Counted from the first letter of the stretch, positions 48,772-57,993 are shown. The stretch: 64,000 nt of DNA from Nocardia kruczakiae NBRC 101016 (GCF_001612965.1 NZ_BDBL01000006.1:1-64000), one strand, 5' to 3'. A program made the numbers and translations. Notes: generated by a model not told the origin, from the sequence alone.

Positions 48772-49205
48772 ACGAGCCTCCAAGACCCGCGACCGGCTCT
48801 GCTGGACATATCGACTCTAGAGTTTTACGCCTAAGCCGGAGGTGTTTCGCAACTTTTCGTATTTGCCGATGAATTGCTCTAGATTTTCTCGCATATTCGA
48901 TCAGTGGTCTGTCGCGACGGGTCGCCGAAACTCGCGCCGCAATTCCGCCCGTGAGCCCGGGGAACGTCCATCGCGCCCCATCCAGTCGCCGGTGGCGAGA
49001 CGGTGGCAGCGGCGGTGTCGCGCGGCTGGGCCGAGGACCTCCATCGCAGGCTCGGCTCATCCGAAAGTGGTTGGGCTCGGCCGGTTCCGGCGGCCGCGCG
49101 GAGCCGCGTGTTCGAAGTGTCTTGCCGAGGCGGTTGTTTGACGATCCGAAAGCCGGTTATCTCCGAACTACAACAGTCCATCGATGTTGAGAATCGGTAG
49201 TAGCC
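48772..49205. other. Divergent promoter region, AT-rich
   Basis: About 430 bases with no convincing gene. The first 120 bases are clearly AT-rich and contain two CTCTAGA elements (48815-48821 and 48877-48883). This must hold the promoter of the dehydrogenase operon. Confidence 0.5.
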
Positions 49206-49640
49206 ATGATTGTATTCATCGGGTTGATCATTCTGTTCGCCGCCGTGGTGGTCGGAATCGCCGCAGCGTTGGCCAATTCTGGCGACACGCACGTGCTGGC
49301 GACCGAATTCACCGTCTTCGGAGCCCATTTCACTCCCACTCAGAACGAACTGTTCGCCGCCGGCGCCGCTCTCGGTGCGGTCGGCATGCTCGGCTTGGGC
49401 ATCGCCCTCACCGGGGCGTTCTCCTCGGCGCGCCGACATGCGGAGATCCGGCGTGAACTGCGGCATTCGCGCCGCGAAATGACCGCCACCCGTAAGGATC
49501 TCGCGAAGACGCCGCCGGTCCAGCCGGTCGTCGCGAGGACCGCACCCGCGCAACCGGCCGCCACGCCGAAACCGCGCCTGCGTAATCCCTTCACCCGGCG
49601 CGGCGCCGGAGTGTCGGGCACCGCGCAACCCCAACCCTGA
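49206..49640 (+). CDS. Two-helix membrane protein of unknown function
   Basis: 144-aa protein with helices FIGLIILFAAVVVGIAAALA and AAGAALGAVGMLGLGIALTGAF, then a basic, coiled-coil-like RRHAEIRRELRHSRREMTATRKDL and a Pro/Ala-rich tail. Resembles LapA-like or small actinobacterial envelope proteins. ATG at 49206; the ribosome site is weak. A strong hairpin follows. Confidence 0.75.
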   Translation: MIVFIGLIILFAAVVVGIAAALANSGDTHVLATEFTVFGAHFTPTQNELFAAGAALGAVGMLGLGIALTGAFSSARRHAEIRRELRHSRREMTATRKDLAKTPPVQPVVARTAPAQPAATPKPRLRNPFTRRGAGVSGTAQPQP

Positions 49641-49676
49641 CGCCGACTCGCGTCGGCGGTCGCGAACGAAGGAACC

Positions 49677-49713
49677 GGCCTGGGATACGCTGCGTGCCAG
49701 CGTATCCCAGGCC
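49677..49713. terminator. Very strong 16-bp hairpin terminator
   Basis: GGCCTGGGATACGCTG (49677-49692) pairs perfectly with CAGCGTATCCCAGGCC (49698-49713), loop 5. It sits between convergent genes and can serve both. Confidence 0.85.
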
Positions 49714-49799
49714 TTCGTGTGCTTCCGGTGACTCGCAACTCCGTTACGGACGCTTCGAACAGGAGGCGAGTGTGTTCGTCTCCGACATCGCCCGCCGCG

Positions 49800-49967
49800 T
49801 TACGAACGCTGCACGAACCTGAGATAGAACGCGGCGAACACCAGCACGATGCCGACATTCACCAGCAGCCGTTCCCGGAAATAGTGCCGGAAGAACAGGA
49901 CGTCCACGCTCACCACGACGGCCACCAGCGCGAGCACGTAGACAACGACGGCTGCCTGCCTTCTCAT
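49800..49967 (-). CDS. Tiny two-helix membrane protein
   Basis: 55-aa protein: VVVYVLALVAVVVSVDVLFF, then RHYFRERLLVNVGIVLVFAAFYLRFV. Pattern and codon bias support a real gene. ATG at 49967; AGAAAGAGACC upstream. No family recognised. Confidence 0.7.
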   Translation of the reverse strand: MRRQAAVVVYVLALVAVVVSVDVLFFRHYFRERLLVNVGIVLVFAAFYLRFVQRS

Positions 49968-50383
49968 GGTCTCTTTCTACGCTTGGTCGCCGCGGCAGGA
50001 GGAAAATTCGGGGGAGGCCTCCTCACTCCGCGTTTGCTCCGCGTCCGTGTTTCTACGCCGGGCGGTGGCCGGGGCGGCGTGAGTCGCTCGGACAGCTAAT
50101 CAACGGCATGCATAGCCGTGTGCCTTCCTGGGCTGTGTGGACGTGTCGTGTGTCGCGCGCCACCGGTGGACTGCCGCAAATTTGCCAAGTCGCGTCGGTG
50201 GCTGCGCCCGCAGCTCGTATTCGAGGTTTCGAAACCGGAAATCGTCATTCGATCGACGCACATGGATTCGCCGTTTCTTCACTGTCCGGTCCCAGTTGGA
50301 GCTTAAACTACCTCAGCTGCAACGTGCACCACCATGCGAGAGGGTCGGGACAAACTCGAAGATATACACCCGGGAGGTGTGAA
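49968..50383. other. AT-richer intergenic region before the secreted protein
   Basis: About 415 bases. I see no convincing gene; the frames here lack codon bias. The stretch 50100-50370 is less GC-rich than the surroundings and probably holds the promoter and leader of the secreted protein at 50384. Confidence 0.5.
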
Positions 50384-51190
50384 ATGCCGGAGACTGGTCA
50401 TCGGCGCATGTCACGTCCACTGTTGATTGCGAGCATGTTGCCGCTTGCAGTCTTTTTAGGCACGGGAGTGGCCACCGCGTCTCCCGGCGATCTCGTTCTC
50501 ACTCCGGCCGATGCTGCGCATGCGCCCGCTGTGCCGCCGCTGGCAGTGGACTGGCAAACGGTGGCGCACGACGTGCAGGGGTTACTTCCCTTCCCGCTGC
50601 CATTGCCGCCCGCCGAGGGGCCTGTCATTCAGGACAATTCGGCTGTCGCCCCGCAGAACGCATCCGTCGACGACGGTTCGGCCCCGGTTGTGACGACGGA
50701 CGCCCCGTCTGTCGCTGAGACGGCCGCCGCCACCGCGGCCGCAGTACCCGTCCATCCAGTGGCCGCCATACCGGCCCCGGTCGCGGACGCGCTGCCCGTC
50801 GAGGATCAGCATCCGATCGAGACGTTCTGCGAACAGGTTCCGGCCGATCCCGATCGCTGCGCCGCGACGGTGGTCGACGCGGGCGTCGGCGCGGCCATCG
50901 GCGCCGGCATCGGTGCGGCGGTGTCCGCGCCGCTCGCGATCCCGGCCGCGGCACTCGGTGCGGCCGCCGGATTCGTCGTCGGTCTCCCGTTCCTGCCGAC
51001 CGGCGTGGTGGTCGGTCCGCTGGTCGGCGCTGCCGTCGGCGCCGCGATCGTCGCCGGTCCCGCGGCCGCGCTCGGCGGGGCACTCGGAGCGGCGGTCGGC
51101 GCGGTCGTCGGGCTCACCGCGCCCCTCCCGTCGAACCCCGCCCCGACCGACGCGCCCGTCCCAGCCGACGCGCTCGTCCCCGCGGCGTAA
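50384..51190 (+). CDS. Secreted Ala/Pro-rich protein with glycine-zipper region
   Basis: 268-aa protein with a signal peptide (MSRPLLIASMLPLAVFLGTGVATASP, cleavage near ATA-SP). The middle is a Pro/Ala-rich disordered linker. The Cys pair (ETFCEQVPADPDRCAATV) precedes a hydrophobic glycine-zipper (GVGAAIGAGIGAAV, LGAAAGFVVGLPF, LVGAAVGAAIVAG) and ends with an A/P-rich tail. It may insert into the mycolate outer membrane or cell wall. CGGGAGG is before the ATG at 50384. Confidence 0.8.
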   Translation: MPETGHRRMSRPLLIASMLPLAVFLGTGVATASPGDLVLTPADAAHAPAVPPLAVDWQTVAHDVQGLLPFPLPLPPAEGPVIQDNSAVAPQNASVDDGSAPVVTTDAPSVAETAAATAAAVPVHPVAAIPAPVADALPVEDQHPIETFCEQVPADPDRCAATVVDAGVGAAIGAGIGAAVSAPLAIPAAALGAAAGFVVGLPFLPTGVVVGPLVGAAVGAAIVAGPAAALGGALGAAVGAVVGLTAPLPSNPAPTDAPVPADALVPAA

Positions 51191-51214
51191 GGCACTCTCA
51201 TCGCTCCGGTCGCA

Positions 51215-51243
51215 CCCCCCGTGGTCGTCCCGACCGCGGGGGG
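51215..51243 (+). terminator. Hairpin after the secreted protein gene
   Basis: CCCCCCGTGGTC (51215-51226) pairs with GACCGCGGGGGG (51232-51243), one mismatch, loop 5. Confidence 0.6.
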
Positions 51244-51271
51244 ATGAGGTATGCAGAGTCGAAGGGGACAC

Positions 51272-51913
51272 ATGATGCCAGAGGTCATCGCGGGGTTGAG
51301 GATTCCCGACACTGCGGCGGTCGTCGAAGCGACCCGGCTCATTCGGGAGACGACCAGCCCTCTCATCTACCATCACTCCAGGCGCGTATTTCTCTTCGGC
51401 CTCCTCCACGCCGAGCGGCTCGCCCTGACGCCCGATCCGGAACTGTTGTACCTGGCGGCCATATTCCACGACAGCGGCCTGCTGACCCCTTTTTCCGACG
51501 CCGTTCAGCGTTTCGAGGTCGACAGTGCCGACCACGCACGGAAGTTCCTTGTGGCGCACGGATTTTCGACCACCGCAGCCGAAAGGGTCTGGACTGCGGT
51601 CGCGCTGCACACCACGCCGGGCATTCCGGCTCGGATGGCGGCGGAGATCGCGGCCACGCACCTCGGCGTCCTCACCGATGTGGTCGGCTTCGGCATGGAC
51701 GTACTGGACCACGATCAGCTGAGCGAAATCCTCGCGGCCCACCCGAGGGGGGATTTCAAGAAGGAGTTCCTGCGAACCTACGTCGACGGACTCCGGAACC
51801 GTCCGGAAACCACCGACGGCACAGTGAATTCGGATGTGCTCGAGCATTTCATCCCCGGCTTCCGGCGCACGACGACGGTCGAGAGCATCCTCGGCTCGCC
51901 GTGGCCGAGCTGA
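51272..51913 (+). CDS. HD-domain phosphohydrolase-like protein
   Basis: 213-aa HD protein: HHSRRVFLFGLLHA, LYLAAIFHDSGLL (metal-binding HD), DHARKFLVAHG and AVALHTTPGIP. This layout resembles the cyanamide hydratase/DDI2-like or general HD hydrolases. The start is ATG 51272 or 51275; AAGGGGA upstream. It is followed after 41 bases by an oxidoreductase. Confidence 0.85.
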   Translation: MMPEVIAGLRIPDTAAVVEATRLIRETTSPLIYHHSRRVFLFGLLHAERLALTPDPELLYLAAIFHDSGLLTPFSDAVQRFEVDSADHARKFLVAHGFSTTAAERVWTAVALHTTPGIPARMAAEIAATHLGVLTDVVGFGMDVLDHDQLSEILAAHPRGDFKKEFLRTYVDGLRNRPETTDGTVNSDVLEHFIPGFRRTTTVESILGSPWPS

Positions 51914-51954
51914 TCGGCCGCCGCGACGGGCGACGCCCCGGAAAGGACTCCAGT

Positions 51955-52875
51955 ATGCGAGCGATCACCGTGCGCGACCGTGATTCCGGTATCGCCGGGC
52001 TCACGTTGACCGACATGCCCTACCCGCACGCCGCGGAGAACGATGTCGTGGTGCGGGTGCACGCCGCCGGCTTCACGCCCGGCGAACTCGAGTGGCCCGC
52101 GACCTGGTCCGACCGCGCCGGTCGCGACCGCACACCCACCATCCCCGGGCACGAGCTGGCCGGGGTCGTGGTCGAACTCGGCTACGGAACCACCGGTCTC
52201 ACCGTCGGCCAGCGGGTGTTCGGGCCGACCGACTGGGCGCGCGACGGATCGCTGGCCGAATACACCGCCGTGGAGGCTCGCAATCTCGCCCCGCTCGCGG
52301 CCGACATCGACTACACCGTGGCCGCCGCGCTGCCCATTTCGGGCCTGACCGCATGGCAGGGTCTGTTCGACCACGCGCACCTGACGTGCGGCCGGACGGT
52401 CCTGATTCACGGCGCCGCGGGCGGTGTCGGCTCGATCGCCGTGCAACTCGCGCGCGAGGTGGGCGCGCATGTGATCGGCACCGGCCGATCCGGCGACCGT
52501 GACATCGTGCTCGGACTCGGCGCCCAGGCCTTCCTGGACCTGGACGGCGACGACCTGCGGGACGCCGGTGCGGTGGATGTGGTCTTCGACGTCATCGGCG
52601 GCCGAATCCTCGAGCGATCGACCGAATTGGTCCGTCCCGGTGGCACTCTCGTCACCATCGCCATGCCGCCCACCATGCAGCCCAGGGACGGGCGGGCCGT
52701 CTTCTTCGTCGTCGAACCGGACCGTGCGCGCCTGGCCGACCTCGCCGAGCGGGTCAGGAGGGGGAGGCTCGAGCCGGTCGTCGGCTCCGTTCGACCGCTC
52801 GCCGAGACCGCGGCCGCGTTCGCCCGCCGACACCGCACGCCCGGCAGGACGATCATTCGAGTCGCCGACGAATAG
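51955..52875 (+). CDS. NADP-dependent zinc-type/quinone oxidoreductase (MDR)
   Basis: 306-aa medium-chain dehydrogenase without zinc ligands: VVVRVHAAGFTPGELEW, GHELAGVVVELG, ALPISGLTAWQGLFDHA, then the Rossmann GAAGGVGSIAVQLAREVGAHVIGTGRS. The lack of a 'structural zinc' loop and the small size place it near quinone oxidoreductases. ATG 51955 with GGAAAGGA upstream. It probably shares the transcript with the HD gene. Confidence 0.85.
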   Translation: MRAITVRDRDSGIAGLTLTDMPYPHAAENDVVVRVHAAGFTPGELEWPATWSDRAGRDRTPTIPGHELAGVVVELGYGTTGLTVGQRVFGPTDWARDGSLAEYTAVEARNLAPLAADIDYTVAAALPISGLTAWQGLFDHAHLTCGRTVLIHGAAGGVGSIAVQLAREVGAHVIGTGRSGDRDIVLGLGAQAFLDLDGDDLRDAGAVDVVFDVIGGRILERSTELVRPGGTLVTIAMPPTMQPRDGRAVFFVVEPDRARLADLAERVRRGRLEPVVGSVRPLAETAAAFARRHRTPGRTIIRVADE

Positions 52876-52905
52876 CGCGGATGTGCCGGGTGCGCATTGA
52901 CGTAT

Positions 52906-52919
52906 TGACTGGCCGGTCA
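52906..52919. promoter_or_regulatory. TetR-like operator
   Basis: TGACTGGCCGGTCA, 12 of 14 symmetric, ends 14 bases before the ATG of the membrane-TetR unit. The spacing suits a repressor site over the promoter. Confidence 0.65.
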
Positions 52920-52933
52920 TTAGTGTTGACTGC

Positions 52934-53311
52934 ATGGTCAATAAGACGTCGATCGAGCCCGATCGTCTCGGCATGCTGGTGTGGGCCTATCTCGTGACTG
53001 CGGTCGCGACCGTTGCCGCCCTGGCGATTCTGTCGCTGACGTCTCCGCGCGAGGCGCCGCGCGAGGCGTGGGGGCACGCGGTGATCGTGGCGGCATTCGC
53101 GGTGCTGTTGCCGCTGCGGTTCCGGTCGGCACGTCGTGGCAGTGTCGCGGCGCTGCGCGCCGTCGGCGTGATCGCGGCCGCGCTGTTGCTGGTGAATGTC
53201 ATCGAAGCGCTGCTGCCGCATTTCGTCCCCGGGTGGATGCGAGTGGAGATGTTCGGCATCGCCGTGCTGATGGCGCTGATCATCGTCCTGGTCGTTCGCG
53301 AGCGGATATGA
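52934..53311 (+). CDS. Four-helix membrane protein coupled to a TetR regulator
   Basis: 125-aa membrane protein with helices LVWAYLVTAVATVAALAILSL, HAVIVAAFAVLLPLRF, AVGVIAAALLLVNVIEALL and EMFGIAVLMALIIVLVV. No family recognised. Its stop overlaps the TetR start by four bases, and an operator sits in front, so it is the likely main target of the TetR protein. Confidence 0.75.
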   Translation: MVNKTSIEPDRLGMLVWAYLVTAVATVAALAILSLTSPREAPREAWGHAVIVAAFAVLLPLRFRSARRGSVAALRAVGVIAAALLLVNVIEALLPHFVPGWMRVEMFGIAVLMALIIVLVVRERI

Positions 53312-53934
53312 CGGCCGCGAATCAGCGTGCCCGGCAACGGCTCACCGCCGAGGCCCGCCGCCTCCAGTTGGAGACCGCCGCGATCGAGATCGTCGGACGT
53401 GACGGGCTCGCCGCGGCCACCGCCGACGCGATCGCACGCGCCGCCGGGGTGTCGAAAGGCTTGCTGTGGCACTACTTCACCGACTTCGACGATCTGATGG
53501 CACACGCCGCCCGGCGTGCGTTCACCTCGCTCGAAGCGGACGTAGCGGCCGATATCGACCTCGACGCCGATGTCGGCGATCTGCTGCGAGCGGCGATTCG
53601 GCGCGCGGCCCAACTGCCCGCGACGCATGGCGCCGAGCTGCGAACGATTCGCCAGATCGTGCTCAATCTGGGCGCGTTCGGCGGCGGTGCCGCGCTCCGC
53701 GACCGCGAGTACAGCGCCCTGTATGCCCGGCAGGCCACACTCCTGCGGCGCGGACAGGAACGGGGGCAGCTGCGCGCGGATCTCGATCCGCACCTGCTGG
53801 CGGTGACCTACCAGGGGATGGTCGACAGCATGCTCGAATTTCTCGACACGAACCCGGACATCGACCCCCTCACCTACGCCGACCACGTCGCCGACGTACT
53901 CCTGGCCGGGATCACCCCGACGCGGAAACGATGA
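53308..53934 (+). CDS. TetR-family transcriptional regulator
   Basis: 208-aa regulator. The N-terminal HTH is LETAAIEIVGRDGLAAATAD, then AIARAAGVSKGLLWHYFTDFDDLMAHAA. The C-terminal ligand domain begins around FTSLEADVAADID. ATG overlaps the membrane protein stop. It probably represses its own operon through the site at 52906. Confidence 0.9.
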   Translation: MTAANQRARQRLTAEARRLQLETAAIEIVGRDGLAAATADAIARAAGVSKGLLWHYFTDFDDLMAHAARRAFTSLEADVAADIDLDADVGDLLRAAIRRAAQLPATHGAELRTIRQIVLNLGAFGGGAALRDREYSALYARQATLLRRGQERGQLRADLDPHLLAVTYQGMVDSMLEFLDTNPDIDPLTYADHVADVLLAGITPTRKR

Positions 53935-54107
53935 GCCGGTCGCATTGCTCGTCGGATCACGAGACGGCAGCAACTCGGCAGCGCCGTCGAAACCCTCTCG
54001 GCGCATCGACCCGGCCGGCGACCGCGCGCCGATACGATTGCTGCGCTGAACTACGACGCCGCCACGACGGTGACGCTCCATCGGCCGAGGCGGGCGCTAC
54101 GCCCTGA

Positions 54108-54124
54108 CACCTGTGGCACAGGTG
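54108..54124. promoter_or_regulatory. Inverted repeat before the NmrA-like gene
   Basis: CACCTGT (54108-54114) and ACAGGTG (54118-54124) are perfect arms with a 3-base spacer, 42 bases before the ATG. The regulator is unknown and not adjacent, unless the TetR gene at 53308 acts here. Confidence 0.5.
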
Positions 54125-54166
54125 ATCCGGGCCTCCGAGTTCGAACACCCAACCGTAGGAGCATTC

Positions 54167-54901
54167 ATGAAAGTCTCCGTCATCGGCACCGGACTGATCG
54201 GCTCCCAGGTCATCGAGCGTCTCACCGCTGCGGGAAACGAGGCGACCGGGCACTCCCGCTCGACCGGTCTCGACCTGCTCACGGGGCAGGGCCTCGACGA
54301 GGCGCTGGGCGGCGCCGAGGTCGTCGTGAACGTGACCAATTCGCCGACCTTCGACGACGCGTCCCTCGACTTCTTCCGCACCACGGTGACCAACCTGCTG
54401 GCCGCCGCGGAGGCGGCCGGGGTCGGGCACCTCGTGACGCTGTCCATCGTCGGCGTCGACCGGGTGCCCGCCCTTGCCTACTACCGGGCGAAGACCCTGC
54501 AGGAGAACCTGGTCGAGGCGGGCCCGATCCCGTATTCGATCGTGCGCGCCACCCAGTTCATGGAGTTCATCGCGCCGACGATGGACGCGACCACCGACGG
54601 CGACGCGATACACCTGCCCGCCACCCCGATCCAGCCCATCAGCTCCGCGGAGGTCGCCGCCGAGGTCGCGGCGGTGGCCACCGGCTCACCGCTGCAGGGC
54701 ATTCGCAACATCGCCGGCCCCGATGTCTTCACCCTCGACGAACTCGGCCGCCTCACACTGGAAGCCACCGGTGACCACCGCCACGTCGTCACCGACAACA
54801 CCGCGGGCCTGTTCGCCGCGGTCGAAGGCGACGAGCTGACAGCGCCCCCCGGCGCCTACCTGGCCGCCACCCACTACCGCGACTGGCTGCGCTCACACTG
54901 A
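54167..54901 (+). CDS. NAD(P)-binding NmrA/SDR-like reductase
   Basis: 244-aa atypical SDR: KVSVIGTGLIGSQVIERLTAAG (NADP site), then VVVNVTNSPTFD, LVTLSIVGVDR and YYRAKTLQENLVEAG, where the active-site Tyr/Lys order (YxxxK) is visible. Resembles NmrA/quinone oxidoreductase type 2. ATG 54167 with GTAGGA upstream. The substrate is unknown. Confidence 0.85.
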   Translation: MKVSVIGTGLIGSQVIERLTAAGNEATGHSRSTGLDLLTGQGLDEALGGAEVVVNVTNSPTFDDASLDFFRTTVTNLLAAAEAAGVGHLVTLSIVGVDRVPALAYYRAKTLQENLVEAGPIPYSIVRATQFMEFIAPTMDATTDGDAIHLPATPIQPISSAEVAAEVAAVATGSPLQGIRNIAGPDVFTLDELGRLTLEATGDHRHVVTDNTAGLFAAVEGDELTAPPGAYLAATHYRDWLRSH

Positions 54902-55005
54902 CCGAGTGCGCCTGCCGGGCGAAAGATCGGCGGGTGATTCCCAGTACGCCGAAATGATCATGCGCGAAAGGCGGTTCTGAGCGGCCTCGGACCTGCGGGT
55001 TGCTC

Positions 55006-56100
55006 TCATGTCCGGCCGGCGCGGTAGGCGGCGAGGATCGGTGCGAGTTCGTCCGGCGTGGCGCCGTGCAGGATGACCCGGTCTGCGCCGTCACCGAATT
55101 CGTCGCGGATGCGCCGGGCGCACTGCTCGGGTGTGCCGGTGGCGGCGGAGGCGAGCCACTCGTCGGGGATCAGGCCGGCGATGTGTTCGATCTGGGCGGT
55201 GGTGGCCTTGCTATCGATTCCGCCGCCGATCGATTGCACGACAGGGTCGTCGCGAAAGCGTTGCAGCACAGCGGGATCCCAGTCGTTCGTGCGGATCAGG
55301 AGGTCGCCGTAGCCCTGGAGGTAGGTCGCGAGGCGTGCGACGGTCTTCTTCAGCCGCAGTTCCTCGGGGAGGTGGTCGCCGACGGTGGCCAGGCAGGACC
55401 ACACCCGCACGGTGCCGGGGTCGCGACCGGCTCGTTCGGCAGCCGTTTTCACCGTGGCGACGCACCGTCGCAGGGTGGGGGGCGGGAAGTAGGTATGCAA
55501 GATGACGTCGTCGAAGACGCGCCCGCCGAGCTCGAGGGTACGAGGGCCGAAGGCGACCAGTCCCAGCGGAATGTTCTCGCGAAAGTCGCTGTCCAGGAAG
55601 AGGACCGGGTATCGTCCGATCGGCCCGTCGTGACCGATGACGGCTTCCCCGCGCCACAGGCGTCGCATCACGGCGGCGAAATCCTCCAGCTGCGCGGTCG
55701 TCACCGCGGGAATGCCGAAGCCGGCGTAGAGCGCGCCGATGCCGCGGCCGATGCCGAGGGTGAAGCGGCCACCCGAGAGCCGATGCATGGTGGTCGCCCA
55801 CGAGCCGGTGATGAGCGGGTGGCGGGTGTTGTGGTTGGTGGCCGCCGTGGCGATCCGCATACGGGTGGTCACGGCGCATGCCGCGCCCGTCAGCGAGGAC
55901 GCCTCCTTGATATTCCATCGTTCTGAGATGAACGCGGTGCCCAGGCCGAGTTCCTCGCCTCGGCGGGCTTCCTGGACCAGCGTTGCGGGCCCCTCGCCGC
56001 CCGCCCCGGCGAGCAGATAGAACCCGAGCTCCGAAAGCGGTTCGGGCACAGGGGGTTCGAGCTGCCCTCCTCGACCGCTGCCGGCGGATGGATCGGTCAT
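55006..56100 (-). CDS. LLM-class F420-dependent oxidoreductase (TIGR03857-like)
   Basis: 364-aa luciferase-like protein: LGFYLLAGAGGEGP, EARRGEELGLGTAFISERWN, RIATAATNHNTRHPLITGSW and GRFTLGIGRGIGALY. Similar to one mycobacterial/nocardial F420-dependent subgroup. The start is ATG 56100 with GAGGGAC upstream. It is unrelated in subgroup to the protein at 807. Confidence 0.82.
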   Translation of the reverse strand: MTDPSAGSGRGGQLEPPVPEPLSELGFYLLAGAGGEGPATLVQEARRGEELGLGTAFISERWNIKEASSLTGAACAVTTRMRIATAATNHNTRHPLITGSWATTMHRLSGGRFTLGIGRGIGALYAGFGIPAVTTAQLEDFAAVMRRLWRGEAVIGHDGPIGRYPVLFLDSDFRENIPLGLVAFGPRTLELGGRVFDDVILHTYFPPPTLRRCVATVKTAAERAGRDPGTVRVWSCLATVGDHLPEELRLKKTVARLATYLQGYGDLLIRTNDWDPAVLQRFRDDPVVQSIGGGIDSKATTAQIEHIAGLIPDEWLASAATGTPEQCARRIRDEFGDGADRVILHGATPDELAPILAAYRAGRT

Positions 56101-56328
56101 CTGCGAGTCCCTCTCTCGTTCCCGGCCACTCCCGCGGTGATCGAGCTGAGCGAGGTGTTCGTTCGTGTCCGGGCTTTGGTCGATGCCTCTCTCGAAAGAC
56201 GCCGAGCGCCTCGGGTCCGGCGTCATGGTTGCTCATCTGCGGCATCCGCCCGCGCGGTGGCTGCGGACCCACCGAAAATAGACACGTGTCTTGCCATGTG
56301 TCAACCCGCCGTTAGCGCTCTGCGCCGG

Positions 56329-57993
56329 CTATGCGACCCAGAAGTCGATCTCGCGGACCTGAGGGCTGTCGGGCTTCAGGTACCAGCTCTGCCAGGAGTC
56401 GCTGTCGACCAGACCCTGCCATCGCAGATTCGGTGGTTGCAGGTGTCGGCGGAAGCGCCACCGGTACTGGTTGTAGACGGACATGATGTTGGTCGCGTAC
56501 GCGTCGGCCAGACCCGGCGTATCGCGAATGAGGAGCAGGTTCTCGTCGTTGGTCCCGCTGGCTTTCGGGCCCAGGTTGTGCGACCCGGTGAGCACGACGG
56601 GGTCGGCCCCGAAGGGGTCGATCACGATGACCTTGCTGTGCACCATCGCGAATGCTCGGTCCAGCTTCTTCAATTCTTCGCGGAAGAACATGGTCGGTGC
56701 GTCGATGGCCGCGGGAAGGACGACGTCGAAGTCGGCCTTCTCGGTGTTGTCCTGATCGAACAGGTGCACCGGGTTGGCCGTGGTGCTCGGGTCCTGATTG
56801 AGGACGCCGCGAATATAGAGACGCCGGTCGTCGGGTCGTCCCGCGCGAGCGGTGTCGAGAATCGTGTTGAGCAGGGTGTCCTTCGGTCCCGGATTGAACA
56901 TCAGGAAGAGGATGCCGGTCTCCGCGCCCGTGATGAGCGTGCGTGCGTCGTCGAGGTCGACCTGTCCGACGGTCGGGGTGAACCACAGTCGCACCCGGGC
57001 CGGATCCACCGTCTCGTCCCGGGGTGTGCTGTTGTCGGTACGCAGGCTCGCCGGTGTGGCGTCGCCCGCCTGCTCGAGCAGGTCCCACTGGTGCCGATAT
57101 TGCGCGGCGAGGTCCGGGTCCTCGATCAGAAGCGAGTTGTTGGCCTGAGTGCACAACCCGGTCATGGTCCAATTCTGGCTGCCGGTCCACACCCATCGCG
57201 GTGTGGATTCCTGGTCGCAGACGACCAGGAACTTGTTGTGTCCCAGAGCGCGCGGCGAACACATTCGATCGTGCAGGTCGATCCGTCCACGCAGTTTGCC
57301 GCGCGCCTCGGCGTTCTGATCGTCCCCCTTCTTCTTCACGCTCCCGTTCGCCAGGACGACGTGCGCGTGCTCGCCCAGCTCGGCCAGGGCGGCTTCCAGC
57401 TGAGGATCGTCGAGTTCGTATAGCGCCGCGTATACATCGGATCCGTCCCCGGCGGCCTTGTCGAGCAGCGTGAACAACCGCGTGCCCAGTGGTCCGGCGA
57501 GGTAGTTCCGGAGTGGATCGCCGGTGGTCTCGAGCACGGTTTCCAGTTTCGCGTTCTGCAGTTCGTGGCCGGTGACCCCCAATCGGCGTGAGACCCATTG
57601 TGCGGCAACGATTCCGCGGTTGAAGACCGCCTCGATATCGGGCGATGCCATATGCGTCAGGGTGATCTCGTCGGTCCAGGCGCTCGCCGCGTCCGGGTCG
57701 GGGCGCAGGTTGGCTTTGTCGTCCCCGACCATCGGCAGGACTCGATATGCCACCCTGTCGCCCGGATCGGCCATGTAGTCGGTCCATTGATATTTCTGAA
57801 TCGGCCAGTTCGTGGACGCGCGACGTTCGCCGGCGGTGGCCTGGTCGTCGGTGAAGCCGACCCAGGTGCTGACGACCTCTTCGATGCCGTTACGTCGCCG
57901 CAGGAGCGCGAAACCGCGGCACCCGGGAATGAACCCGTCGGGTTTCCATGCGACCAGTGCGTCGTCGCCATTGTGATGAATGCGTACCAACAT
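56329..57993 (-). CDS. Phospholipase-D-like protein
   Basis: 554-aa protein with two PLD active-site motifs. The second is canonical, HSKVIVIDP at about 452 with GSHN following. The first, HNKFLVVCDQ at about 252 with GSQN following, has one extra residue before Asp. The N-terminus (about 1-110) is a beta-rich region (WKPDGFIPGCRGFALLRR) not seen in classic PLDs, and no signal peptide or membrane helix is visible. It could be a phospholipase, nuclease or transferase. It lies downstream of the NACHT-NHL gene on the same strand, 323 bases away. Confidence 0.82.
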   Translation of the reverse strand: MLVRIHHNGDDALVAWKPDGFIPGCRGFALLRRRNGIEEVVSTWVGFTDDQATAGERRASTNWPIQKYQWTDYMADPGDRVAYRVLPMVGDDKANLRPDPDAASAWTDEITLTHMASPDIEAVFNRGIVAAQWVSRRLGVTGHELQNAKLETVLETTGDPLRNYLAGPLGTRLFTLLDKAAGDGSDVYAALYELDDPQLEAALAELGEHAHVVLANGSVKKKGDDQNAEARGKLRGRIDLHDRMCSPRALGHNKFLVVCDQESTPRWVWTGSQNWTMTGLCTQANNSLLIEDPDLAAQYRHQWDLLEQAGDATPASLRTDNSTPRDETVDPARVRLWFTPTVGQVDLDDARTLITGAETGILFLMFNPGPKDTLLNTILDTARAGRPDDRRLYIRGVLNQDPSTTANPVHLFDQDNTEKADFDVVLPAAIDAPTMFFREELKKLDRAFAMVHSKVIVIDPFGADPVVLTGSHNLGPKASGTNDENLLLIRDTPGLADAYATNIMSVYNQYRWRFRRHLQPPNLRWQGLVDSDSWQSWYLKPDSPQVREIDFWVA

